Assembly (NCBI GenBank): GCA_035542575.1
Contig: DATKLE010000054.1
Coordinates: 1 to 51,354 of the forward strand
Source: JAIQET01 sp035542575
GTDB lineage: Bacteria; Acidobacteriota; Terriglobia; Terriglobales; Acidobacteriaceae
Length of the DNA: 51,354 nucleotides
Direction of reading: 5' to 3'
Part shown: positions 44,686-51,354 of the stretch, piece after piece
How positions within the stretch are numbered: the stretch's first letter is position 1
Layout of the letters: every line of letters begins with the position of its first letter
Made by a program: the position numbers and the translations under genes
Notes under the pieces: generated by a model
Told to the model about the DNA's origin: nothing
The model's database searches: none
What the model saw: the letters and a program-made list of their open reading frames with translations, nothing else

Positions 44686-45570
44686 CTAGTCGTCCGCTCC
44701 CGAGTCCACGCGGGAGTCTGCAGTACGCGGCAGGGCCCGAGGGCTCTCCGATTCCATTTCCAAGGCCGCGCTGCCGTTGGTGATGGGAGTAGGCAAAGTG
44801 GAGGGGGGCACGTAGCGACGCAACAGAGCGCCCAGGCGCTCACGCAGTTGCTCGACTGTGAGATCGCGCTCGATCTTTCCTGCCACCGCCAGGCTGATGG
44901 CGCCGGTTTCTTCAGAAACAATCACCGCGATGGCGTCGGTTTCCTCGGTGATGCCGATGCCGGCGCGATGGCGCGTGCCGAGCTGGGTGGACAGAATGGG
45001 ATTCATGGAGAGCGGCAGAAAACAAGCCGCTGCGGCAATGCGGTCCCGCTGGATGATCACCGCGCCGTCGTGCAGCGGAGCGCTGGGCCGGAACACGGTC
45101 GCCAGCAGATCATAGGAAAGATGCGCGTCGAGGGGAACGCCGCTTTCAATGTAAGTTCGCAGCCCGATTTCGCGCTCGATCACGATCAAGGCGCCCGTCT
45201 GGTTCTGGGCAAAGAGATTGGCTGCGAGCACGATGTCATCGTATACGTCGCCTTCCGACGTTCTACCGCGACTGAGGGTGAGTCGGCGGCCGAGCCGAGC
45301 CAGGGCTTGCCGGATCTCCGCCGCGAACACCACGATGAGGGCAAACACGGCATACGGGAGCAGCGTGCTGATCAGCCAGTTCAGGGTGGATAACTCGCCC
45401 AGGCGGGAGAAATAAAAGGCGAGGGCCAGCGCCGCCACGCCCACCAGCATGAGCGCGGCACGAGTGCCCTTGATCAGGGCCAGAAACTCGTAAATGATCG
45501 CCGCGACCAGCAGAATGTCGATGATGGACATCACCGACACGTGTGGCCAAGGCGTTAAGAACTGCGTCAA
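44686..45570 (-). CDS. cdaA: Diadenylate cyclase, c-di-AMP synthase
   Basis: CdaA makes c-di-AMP from two ATP at the membrane; the messenger controls potassium and osmotic balance. Three N-terminal helices (about residues 12-80) precede the DAC domain with its two signatures, LHDGAVII and GTRHRAGIGITEETDA. The protein is 294 residues when started at TTG 45570. An alternative TTG lies two codons upstream at 45576 but touches the AAAGAGG ribosome binding site; the 45570 codon has the normal six-base gap and was therefore chosen. A low-complexity C-terminal tail of about 40 residues follows the domain. Confidence 0.95.
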   Translation of the reverse strand: MTQFLTPWPHVSVMSIIDILLVAAIIYEFLALIKGTRAALMLVGVAALALAFYFSRLGELSTLNWLISTLLPYAVFALIVVFAAEIRQALARLGRRLTLSRGRTSEGDVYDDIVLAANLFAQNQTGALIVIEREIGLRTYIESGVPLDAHLSYDLLATVFRPSAPLHDGAVIIQRDRIAAAACFLPLSMNPILSTQLGTRHRAGIGITEETDAIAVIVSEETGAISLAVAGKIERDLTVEQLRERLGALLRRYVPPSTLPTPITNGSAALEMESESPRALPRTADSRVDSGADD

Positions 45571-45699
45571 CCCCAACCTCTTTCCAGGGAATGCCCGACT
45601 TGCCCGACCGCTAGCTCCATTGTAATCCAGTACTTGGGGTTACAAACTGTTACCGAAGGAATGAGTCATCGACGCCACCGCAAGCTCGCACCAGCATCC

Positions 45700-47070
45700 C
45701 TAGCTAGTCCGTTTCTTCACAGTGGCAGTGAGCTGGCCGCGCGCCAGGCGGGCAGAGATTTCATCTCCTGCCTTGACCCGCGCGGCATCCTTCAAGAGTC
45801 TTCCGCTGGAGTCAAACACCAGGGCGTAGCCCCGTTCGAGGATGGCAAGGGGAGAGAGCGCTTCCAACTGGCCGGCAAGCTGGTCGAGGCGCGATTGCCT
45901 TTCGAGTAGCCGGGTTTTGATCGCGGCGGTAAGCGCAGCTACGCGCGCCTCGAGCTCCTGGCGAACTCCAGCCAGCATGCGGCGGACATCGTAGTGGCGG
46001 ACCGCGGCTGCCGCCACCTCCCAGCGCCGACGATGTTGCTCCAATTTCTGGCGCTCGGCCCGCTCTAGGCGGTAAAGCAAATCGTCGAGCTTCTGCTGCC
46101 GCTGGTGGATGGACTCCATCATGCGGCCGAAGGCGCCATGCTGGGCAAGTTCGGTGAGCGCTTGCCGTCCCATGAGCAACCGGTAACGTATGGCGCGGGC
46201 CAAACGCTGGCGCAACCCCTCGGCCTGCTCTTCAACTTCCTGGCGAGAGCGGATCACCAGTTCGGCCGCGGCGGAAGGCGTGGGCGCGCGCAGATCGGCG
46301 ACAAAATCAAGGATGGTGAAATCGGTTTCGTGGCCCACGGCTGAAATAATCGGAATGCGCGAATCGGCAATCTCCCTCGCCAGGCCCTCGTGGTTGAATG
46401 CTGCCAGGTCCTCGGCCGAGCCTCCGCCGCGCGCCACGATGATGACGTCTACATTGCGTGCCCGATTGAAGTAGCGGATCCCGGCGCCCAGCTCGAGGGG
46501 CGCGGCCTCTCCTTGCACCTGGGCGGGGAAAATCAGGACATTCGCAGTATGGTGGCGGCGCTGCAAAATGTTCAGAATGTCGCGCAGCGCCGCGGCTTGC
46601 GGGGAGGTCACGATGCCGATGCGACGGGGCAGCGTGGGAATCGGCTGCTTGCGGGCGGCAGCGAACAGGCCTTCGACTTCCAGCTTGGCTTTGAGCTGCT
46701 CAAACGCGACCTGCAACGCGCCCGCGCCCTTGGGTTCCACGTACTCCGCCGAAATCTGCAACTCGCCCCGATCCTCATAAATCGTGACCCGGCCGCGCAC
46801 CACTACCTGCATGCCGTCTTCCGGACGAAATCGCAGCAGTCGCGCCTGCGAGCGGAACATCACAATGCGGATTTGCGAACTCGCGTCCTTCAGCGTGAAG
46901 TAGAGGTGGCCGGAGTCGTGTGCGCGGAAATTCGAGATCTCCCCTTCCACCCAGGTGTCAGAGTATTCACTCTCGACATGGGTACGCACCGCCGCGACCA
47001 GTTCACGCACCGTCCAGATGCGGCGGCCCGGGGGTCTGAAGCTGAAGTCGAGCTGGTCAGCCGAGGACAC
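45700..47070 (-). CDS. xseA: Exodeoxyribonuclease VII large subunit
   Basis: XseA with XseB forms a single-strand exonuclease acting in repair. The 456-residue protein has an N-terminal OB domain (TVRELVAAVRTHVESEYSDT, VEGEISNFRAHDSGHLYFTL), the catalytic segment PRRIGIVTSPQAAALRDIL with RGGGSAEDL and SAVGHETDFTI, and a long coiled coil (about 270-400). The frame remains open for 127 codons upstream, but these are unconserved and run through a repeat and the DUF2905 gene; GTG 47070 (MSSADQLDF) is the natural start. No xseB is recognisable in the window. Confidence 0.95.
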   Translation of the reverse strand: MSSADQLDFSFRPPGRRIWTVRELVAAVRTHVESEYSDTWVEGEISNFRAHDSGHLYFTLKDASSQIRIVMFRSQARLLRFRPEDGMQVVVRGRVTIYEDRGELQISAEYVEPKGAGALQVAFEQLKAKLEVEGLFAAARKQPIPTLPRRIGIVTSPQAAALRDILNILQRRHHTANVLIFPAQVQGEAAPLELGAGIRYFNRARNVDVIIVARGGGSAEDLAAFNHEGLAREIADSRIPIISAVGHETDFTILDFVADLRAPTPSAAAELVIRSRQEVEEQAEGLRQRLARAIRYRLLMGRQALTELAQHGAFGRMMESIHQRQQKLDDLLYRLERAERQKLEQHRRRWEVAAAAVRHYDVRRMLAGVRQELEARVAALTAAIKTRLLERQSRLDQLAGQLEALSPLAILERGYALVFDSSGRLLKDAARVKAGDEISARLARGQLTATVKKRTS

Positions 47071-47092
47071 TGCGGGCAGTGTAGCAAGAAAA

Positions 47093-47173
47093 GGTCTCAG
47101 GTCTCCGGTGTCAGGTCGCCAGATTTCATTAGCGCCCCGGGGGCTCGGGCCTGAGACCGGACACGTGAGACCC
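47093..47173. repeat. GGTCTCAGG-word inverted repeat between DUF2905 and xseA
   Basis: Left arm GGTCTCAGGTCTCC with GGTGTCAGGTC (47093-47117); right arm GGGCCTGAGACCGG with ACACGTGAGACCC (47147-47173). Arms pair in inverted orientation across a spacer of about 30 bases. It fills almost the whole intergenic region. Confidence 0.72.
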
Positions 47174-47174
47174 G

Positions 47175-47399
47175 CTAGTGCCGGAACCGGGTGATCACAT
47201 ACAGCAACACCGAAAGCACCACGCTGAGGACAATGGAAGTCACAATCGGAAAATAGAACGTGGTGTGTTTGCCGCGGTAGATAATGTCGCCGGGGAGGCG
47301 CCCAAGCGGAAGCTGGGTGCGGCCGAGCAACATGAGCGCCAGCCCTGTCACCACCAGAATCACTCCGAAGAGAACCAGCATCCTGCCCAGGTCTGTCAT
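47175..47399 (-). CDS. DUF2905 small membrane protein
   Basis: A 74-residue protein of two membrane helices (about residues 7-25 and 50-70) separated by the conserved cytoplasmic loop LPLGRLPGDIIYRGKHTTFY, which defines DUF2905. No function is known to me. ATG 47399 begins the family sequence. It lies upstream of xseA on the same strand, separated by the inverted repeat, and is divergent from the next gene to the right, 47516. Confidence 0.9.
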   Translation of the reverse strand: MTDLGRMLVLFGVILVVTGLALMLLGRTQLPLGRLPGDIIYRGKHTTFYFPIVTSIVLSVVLSVLLYVITRFRH

Positions 47400-47478
47400 T
47401 GCAAAAAGTGTAAATCAGGCTTCGCGCGGGAGCGTCTGACGCCCAGTCCATGAGACCTTACTTTGCACCAAAAAGTAC

Positions 47479-47508
47479 TTGACCAGCGTAGCAACGCCTC
47501 GGTATCCT
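47479..47508 (+). promoter_or_regulatory. Promoter TTGACC-18-TATCCT for the 47516 gene
   Basis: TTGACC at 47479-47484 and TATCCT at 47503-47508 are 18 bases apart, and the -10 ends seven bases before ATG 47516. The predicted start point is at or one base before the ATG, so the mRNA would be leaderless. This is the best-supported case of that layout in the window. Confidence 0.65.
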
Positions 47509-47515
47509 GACCGCA

Positions 47516-48136
47516 ATGCTGGAGTCCCGGCCTCATCGCCCGCGTCGCCGCCCCAGGCATCCTCATTCCGTGCCCACGGGTGCGCTGGACGACCTGCGCT
47601 TCATCCGCGAGACCATGGAGCGCTCCTCGGCCTTCACCGCCGTGCCGGGCTGGGGGCAGGTCGCGATGGGAGCGACTGCCTTTGCCGCTGCCTGGATCGC
47701 CGCGCGGCAGTCCTCCTCTTCGATGTGGCTGCGGGTCTGGCTGTCCGACGCTGTCGTTGCTTCTGCCATTGCCCTGGTTGCGGCCCACCGCAAGGCCCAG
47801 CGGGCCGGTTCGCCGCTCACCAGCGGCCCCGCCCGCAAGTTCGCGGTTGCCTTCTTGCCGCCGATAGTGGTGGGTGCACTGCTGACCCCGGCGCTGTTCA
47901 ACGCAGGTCTGGCGCGGTCCCTCCCGGCCATGTGGCTACTGCTCTATGGCGCTGGGGTGACCACCAGCGGAGCATTCTCGGTCAGCATCGTCCCGGTGAT
48001 GGGAGTGTGCTTCATGGGAACCGGCGTGCTGGCGCTGCTCGCGCCCGCAGCGTGGGGCAACCTGTTCATGGCCGCGGGCTTTGGCGGGCTGCACTCGATT
48101 TTCGGAGTTCTCATCGCAAGGAGGCACGGTGGCTAG
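47516..48136 (+). CDS. Uncharacterised multi-pass membrane protein
   Basis: A 206-residue protein with a basic cytoplasmic N-terminus (RPHRPRRRPRHPH) and about five hydrophobic segments between residues 45 and 200 (for example VAMGATAFAAAWIAA and FAVAFLPPIVVGALLTPALF). I do not recognise a family. Its stop overlaps the start of the winged-helix regulator (GTGGCTAG), so the two form a regulator/membrane-protein pair. The ATG is preceded by a promoter but no Shine-Dalgarno sequence, consistent with a leaderless message. Confidence 0.78.
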   Translation: MLESRPHRPRRRPRHPHSVPTGALDDLRFIRETMERSSAFTAVPGWGQVAMGATAFAAAWIAARQSSSSMWLRVWLSDAVVASAIALVAAHRKAQRAGSPLTSGPARKFAVAFLPPIVVGALLTPALFNAGLARSLPAMWLLLYGAGVTTSGAFSVSIVPVMGVCFMGTGVLALLAPAAWGNLFMAAGFGGLHSIFGVLIARRHGG

Positions 48137-48512
48137 ACCGGCCATGCGCGAACGGAGTACCCACTCGCCAGAGGATCCGGCCCCGGCGAGAAAGATGCAA
48201 CCGGCGCCGGCGGCGGAGTTACCCGAACTTGACCGCATGATCCATGAACGCTTGCGCCTGGGGATCGTCAGCGCGCTGGCGATCAATGATTGCTTGAGCT
48301 TCAATGACCTGAAGCGCCTGCTCAAAACTACTGACGGCAACCTCAGCGTGCACGCCCGCAAACTGGAAGATGCCGATTACATCCGCTGCACCAAGTTCTT
48401 CGAAGGCCGCGTTCCGCGGACGGAGTACCGCCTCACCCCGGCGGGCCGCAAAGCGCTCGAGGAATATCTCAGGCAGATGGAACAGTTCATCCAGGTCACG
48501 CGCGCGACATAG
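48129..48512 (+). CDS. Winged-helix transcriptional regulator
   Basis: A 127-residue DNA-binding protein. After about 30 polar residues the winged-helix core reads DRMIHERLRLGIVSALAIND, with the recognition-helix region NDLKRLLKTTDGNLSVHARK and wing YRLTPAGRKALEEYLRQ, the MarR/ArsR-like HTH_34 type. The start is GTG 48129, four bases after AAGGAGG and eight bases inside the end of the membrane-protein gene; ATG 48144 is too far from the ribosome binding site. Coupled to the upstream membrane gene, it may regulate that pair. Confidence 0.87.
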   Translation: MARPAMRERSTHSPEDPAPARKMQPAPAAELPELDRMIHERLRLGIVSALAINDCLSFNDLKRLLKTTDGNLSVHARKLEDADYIRCTKFFEGRVPRTEYRLTPAGRKALEEYLRQMEQFIQVTRAT

Positions 48513-48567
48513 TGCCGCTGTCCCGCTCTCAGATTGTCCGCAGCAAAACCCACCGGTATGCGGATGC

Positions 48568-48573
48568 TACAAT
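48568..48573 (+). promoter_or_regulatory. -10-like TACAAT before the cupin-TonB gene
   Basis: TACAAT ends seven bases before ATG 48581, predicting a start point at the ATG. No -35 hexamer is recognisable. Confidence 0.45.
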
Positions 48574-48580
48574 TCGCGCC

Positions 48581-49555
48581 ATGAACGTCCGGCTCGGAAT
48601 ACCTTTTCTCCTCCTGCTTTCAGCTGTGCTCGCGGCGCAAATAGCTGGCCCCTCCGAAGTCGAGATCACCGCCGAACCCTCCCACCACTTGGTCTTGGAA
48701 AACGAATACGTGCGCGTGTTCAAGGTCGAGGTTGCGCCCCATGCCCAGACGCTCATGCACCGCCACCGCCACGACTACATGTTCGTCACTCTAGGCGCGA
48801 CCCGCATCGAGAACGACGTTGCCGGCAAGCCGCCGGTTACGCTCACGCTGCAGGACGGCGAGACACGTTTCTCCACCGGCGATTTCGCCCACATCGCCAA
48901 GAATCTCTCCGACACACTCTTCCGCAACGTGACCATCGAACTCCTCAAGGATGAGGAAGCCAGGAAAACGCCTCCGCCGAAGTGGGATGAGGAGCGCGGA
49001 CTGCACGTCCTCGAAGGCGGGACGCAAGACATCCTGTTCGTGAAGGATGGTGTCCGCGTGTCGGAGATCGATCTGCAGCCAGGCGCGACCTTGCCCAGGC
49101 ATCACCACGCTGGCCCGCACCTGCTGGTGGCCGTCAGCGACCTGGAACTGCGCAGCGATGTCGAAGGCCAGGGCCCCATGCCGGGTCACTTCAAGTCCGG
49201 GGATGTGAAATGGCTACCGGGCGGCTACACCCACACCCTGACCAATGTCGGGAAGAGCCCGGCGAAGCTTGTGACCTTGGAGTTCCCAAGCCAGCAATCA
49301 ACAGCACTCAAGACCGGATCAGAGACTATCGGCACGGTCGTGCTAAGAGTAGTCATCAGTGAGAGGGGTAAAGTGCTGGGTGCGGAGGTGGAGAGATCCC
49401 TGAATCCCACGGCCGACAAGCAGGCCTTGCGGGCCGTCAAGACATGGACTTTTGAGCCCGCCAAGAAGGACGGACATCCGGTGACTGTGCAGGCATTGGT
49501 TGAAGTCGCGGTAACGAGCGACGGGGACGTTTTGCGAGCGGACGGAAAGAACTGA
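48581..49555 (+). CDS. Exported double-cupin protein with C-terminal TonB domain
   Basis: A 324-residue protein of unusual design. A signal peptide (about residues 1-20) is followed by cupin one (HRHRHDYMFVTLG, with TGDFAHIAKN), cupin two (PRHHHAGPHLLVAVSD, with SGDVKWLPGGYTHTLTN) and, from about residue 257, a TonB C-terminal domain (TVVLRVVISERGKVLGAEVE; VKTWTFEPAKKDGHPV). The histidines in both cupins could bind metal. There is no proline-rich TonB spacer or inner-membrane helix apart from the signal, so it is probably not a classical energy transducer. TACAAT lies just before the start; ATG 48581 was chosen over longer frames because the signal peptide begins there. Confidence 0.85.
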   Translation: MNVRLGIPFLLLLSAVLAAQIAGPSEVEITAEPSHHLVLENEYVRVFKVEVAPHAQTLMHRHRHDYMFVTLGATRIENDVAGKPPVTLTLQDGETRFSTGDFAHIAKNLSDTLFRNVTIELLKDEEARKTPPPKWDEERGLHVLEGGTQDILFVKDGVRVSEIDLQPGATLPRHHHAGPHLLVAVSDLELRSDVEGQGPMPGHFKSGDVKWLPGGYTHTLTNVGKSPAKLVTLEFPSQQSTALKTGSETIGTVVLRVVISERGKVLGAEVERSLNPTADKQALRAVKTWTFEPAKKDGHPVTVQALVEVAVTSDGDVLRADGKN

Positions 49556-49569
49556 AAACGAAATGGCTT

Positions 49570-50475
49570 CTACTGCCCGCTCGCCAGGCACGCGGGGATC
49601 TCGATGTCCACCGGCTTGCCGATGTCCACATAGTCCATGTGCATGCTCCCGTGTCCCTGGGGGTCGGTCATCTCCACACGCAGGGGCAGCCCGCTGTCTT
49701 TGGCAATGTACAACCGCACCGGCCCCTGCAGGCGGCCCTCCTCGCGGGCGTAGAACTCGTATGCGGTCGCGGGCGTGCCTTCTACCGCCTGATCCCCCAG
49801 GCTTCGCAGGTCGGTCAGCGGTGTCACCGTCTTCTGATTTTCAGCTCCGCCCTCAGCCCCGGACACACATTTCCACGAGAAGAAATCTTTCTCTTTCTTC
49901 AACAACCGCGGAGCCTCCACATTGGTCATAGCCGTCATACCCGCCACCAGACCGGCGTTGATAGCGCCCATCGGGCCATTGGCCAGGGATTGCGCAATGG
50001 TGATGCTGGCCTGTTTGTCTAGCATTGCCATCTGCATGGCGAGCGCCTGTTCGGACAGTTTCAGGTAGCGCGGCACCGCCGGCGAGGTAATCAGCCGCGC
50101 CGCCCGTCCGTTCTGCGCCACCGAGCGAATCTCCCAATCGTCGATCGTGCCGGGCAGGTCCGTCGCCGGAAAGCGCATGTGCATGCTCACCTGACGGGTA
50201 CCTCCTTTGACCACGGTCTCCATTGAGCCCAGCCCCATCCCCATGGCTGCCATTTGCGCCATCTGGGGATCATTCGATTCCAGGGTCATGCGGATGCGGT
50301 AGGAGGGTTGCTTTTCCAGTTGCCGGAAGGCGTTATACACCGGGCTGTCGTCGGGGACAGGGGCGCCGGAGGGTTGTGCCTGCGCTAGGGCAAAGTAACC
50401 GCTTTGGGCTCCCACCACCAGCGCAACCAGGAAAACGATGTGCACGGCACTAGTTGCGATTGCTCGAAGTCGCAT
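49570..50475 (-). CDS. Exported protein of unknown function
   Basis: A 301-residue protein with a signal peptide (about residues 1-33, cleaved near ALAQAQ) and a mature region that looks like a beta-rich lipoprotein-carrier fold (YRIRMTLESND, VSMHMRFPATD, GPVRLYIAKDSGLPLRVEMT), reminiscent of LolA/LppX-like or outer-membrane lipoprotein-sorting proteins, by pattern only. A methionine-rich stretch (MAQMAAMGMGLGSM) is notable. GGAGAAG precedes ATG 50475. It converges on the cupin-TonB gene, with 14 bases between the stops. Confidence 0.72.
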   Translation of the reverse strand: MRLRAIATSAVHIVFLVALVVGAQSGYFALAQAQPSGAPVPDDSPVYNAFRQLEKQPSYRIRMTLESNDPQMAQMAAMGMGLGSMETVVKGGTRQVSMHMRFPATDLPGTIDDWEIRSVAQNGRAARLITSPAVPRYLKLSEQALAMQMAMLDKQASITIAQSLANGPMGAINAGLVAGMTAMTNVEAPRLLKKEKDFFSWKCVSGAEGGAENQKTVTPLTDLRSLGDQAVEGTPATAYEFYAREEGRLQGPVRLYIAKDSGLPLRVEMTDPQGHGSMHMDYVDIGKPVDIEIPACLASGQ

Positions 50476-50589
50476 TCGGTCTTCTCCAAAAAACGTGGGG
50501 CAGTTTGCCGGGACGAGGCGGCTTTGTCAACAGGGGCACCAACGGACCCTGGTTATGCGTTGGCCGGGGTAACCTTCTGGATGCCCATC

Positions 50590-50618
50590 TTGCAAGAAGC
50601 CGGGTCTTCTGGTATAAA
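50590..50618 (+). promoter_or_regulatory. Strong promoter TTGCAA-17-TATAAA in a gene-free region
   Basis: TTGCAA (50590-50595) and TATAAA (50613-50618) are exactly 17 bases apart. Transcription would start near 50625, about 600 bases before 16S, and run toward it. No convincing protein gene follows. It may be an upstream rRNA promoter or drive a small RNA. Confidence 0.6.
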
Positions 50619-50690
50619 GAAGGACGTCGAGAGCAGTGTGTGGCTAGCCGGGCGTTTTCCGCAACTCTCGTCGCTCGTCCGGCATCTAAT

Positions 50691-50712
50691 TTAAAAACAG
50701 GTTGATACCTGT
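50691..50712 (-). terminator. Possible terminator hairpin on the minus strand
   Basis: Read on the minus strand, ACAGGT and ACCTGT pair around ATCA and are followed by TTTTTAAATT. No minus-strand gene that would need it is recognisable to its right. Confidence 0.45.
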
Positions 50713-50964
50713 CAATCGCTCCGGCCACGGGGCTGCATTCGGGGACAAGGCTCCTCGAAGGGTTTTCGCGTTACCGCAAGAACCTCCAAGTGATCTTTCA
50801 TGAATCCGTCTTCTTCCGCTTCGGCACGTGCCGAAAAGGCATGGGTGCGGACAGCGGAAGATGCGTTCTGTTGCGCGCAAAATGAGCTCCCCCAGCCCGA
50901 CGCACTGTGCGGTGAAGCTCCCCAGGCTGTGCAAATCAGGTGGAAATCCTGTGGCCACAATGGG

Positions 50965-50994
50965 TTGACAGGTTCGCGCCGGAACGCGTAACTT
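50965..50994 (+). promoter_or_regulatory. Probable rRNA operon promoter
   Basis: A perfect -35 TTGACA at 50965-50970 is followed after 18 bases by TAACTT (50989-50994) as a weak -10. It lies about 230 bases before the 16S start, a usual distance. The -10 is the uncertain part. Confidence 0.55.
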
Positions 50995-51076
50995 TAGAGG
51001 GTTTCGAGGACAGGCGAACTCGCATTTGTGTGGGTTCGCTCTGGACTGAATACGCGCCGCTCAGGCGGACTGCGAT

Positions 51077-51226
51077 TCGGTCTTTGACAACTAGGTTGAA
51101 CGTGCCAGTCGTGAGAGGAAAGGTTCGGGCTCAAGTCCGAACGTACTCACAAGATAATCTCCGCAGCTACGGCTGCGGGGTGGTCTGCTCTGTCTTCTTC
51201 ACGGAAGACCGGACAGGCTTCAGGTT
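51077..51226 (+). promoter_or_regulatory. rRNA leader with boxA-like antitermination signal
   Basis: TCGGTCTTTGACAACT around 51077-51092 resembles the boxA element found before bacterial 16S genes, which binds NusB/NusE to prevent early termination. After it come hairpin-forming GTTCGGGCTCAAGTCCGAAC and CCGCAGCTACGGCTGCGG segments, likely parts of the processing stem for RNase III. Confidence 0.6.

Positions 51227-51354
<128 letters not shown>

Noticed and set aside
45576..47451. Long N-terminal extension of xseA to 47451
   Set aside because: The extra 127 codons cross the DUF2905 gene and the inverted repeat and do not look like protein; GTG 47070 gives the family length.
50800..50991. 63-codon frame upstream of 16S
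   Set aside because: No ribosome binding site, unlikely composition, and it ends at the rRNA promoter region.

Overview
The window looks like a chromosomal segment of an Acidobacteriota bacterium, probably class Terriglobia. The right end holds the first ~128 bases of a 16S rRNA gene with an acidobacterial-looking 5' region. Other supports are a very large carboxypeptidase-regulatory-domain TonB receptor, a DUF5117-type secreted metalloprotease, a KDO-activating enzyme (so a Gram-negative envelope), frequent TTG/GTG starts and several families of intergenic inverted repeats. The window is densely coded. I see no phage, insertion sequence, integrase, CRISPR array or tRNA.

Layout. 1-6.7 kb: 3' part of recA, coaD, an aspartate aminotransferase, then a GDP-mannose/sugar-phosphate set (mannose-6-P isomerase, mannose-1-P guanylyltransferase, phosphomannomutase/phosphoglucomutase). 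6.8-9.7 kb: Ste24-like M48 protease converging on kdsB, a 64-residue coiled-coil protein and a TonB-like protein. 9.9-16.6 kb: secreted zinc metalloprotease and a 1263-residue Oar-like TonB receptor. 16.8-18.9 kb: L,D-transpeptidase, a 50-residue membrane miniprotein and an SPFH/band-7 protein. 19.1-26.6 kb: an overlapping gene set of an unrecognised secreted protein, an oligopeptide-type substrate-binding protein without permeases and an NtrY-like histidine kinase, then a sigma-54 response regulator and a PBP4-type carboxypeptidase. 26.8-32.4 kb: small conserved proteins (DUF3891, DUF488, cytochrome c, F420/nitroreductase-like), DUF47-Pit phosphate transport and a DUF374 acyltransferase. 32.5-34.9 kb: a cobalamin riboswitch with a Shine-Dalgarno hairpin and a BtuB-like receptor. 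34.9-41.6 kb: class II aldolase, queA, cysteine dioxygenase, polA, alpha/beta hydrolase. 41.6-47.4 kb (minus strand): DUF2905 protein, xseA, cdaA-ybbR-glmM (c-di-AMP/cell-wall operon), a class III sirtuin and a small membrane partner. 47.5-50.5 kb: membrane protein plus winged-helix regulator, a cupin-cupin-TonB fusion and a secreted protein. 50.5-51.35 kb: rRNA promoter/leader region and 16S.

Functional themes are envelope building and sensing (mannose and KDO activation, L,D-transpeptidase, PBP4, c-di-AMP/GlmM, NtrY/NtrC-like regulation) and outer-membrane uptake (two TonB receptors, two TonB C-terminal proteins, B12 control).

The most interesting non-coding signals are two 116-bp inverted-repeat elements plus a half copy, several arrays of short iterated words arranged as inverted repeats at gene ends (one supplies the stop codon of the histidine kinase), and -10-like hexamers so close to start codons that leaderless or very short-leader mRNAs are suggested. 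The best candidate for an undescribed system is the secreted protein / orphan binding protein / histidine kinase / sigma-54 regulator set at 19.1-25.0 kb.
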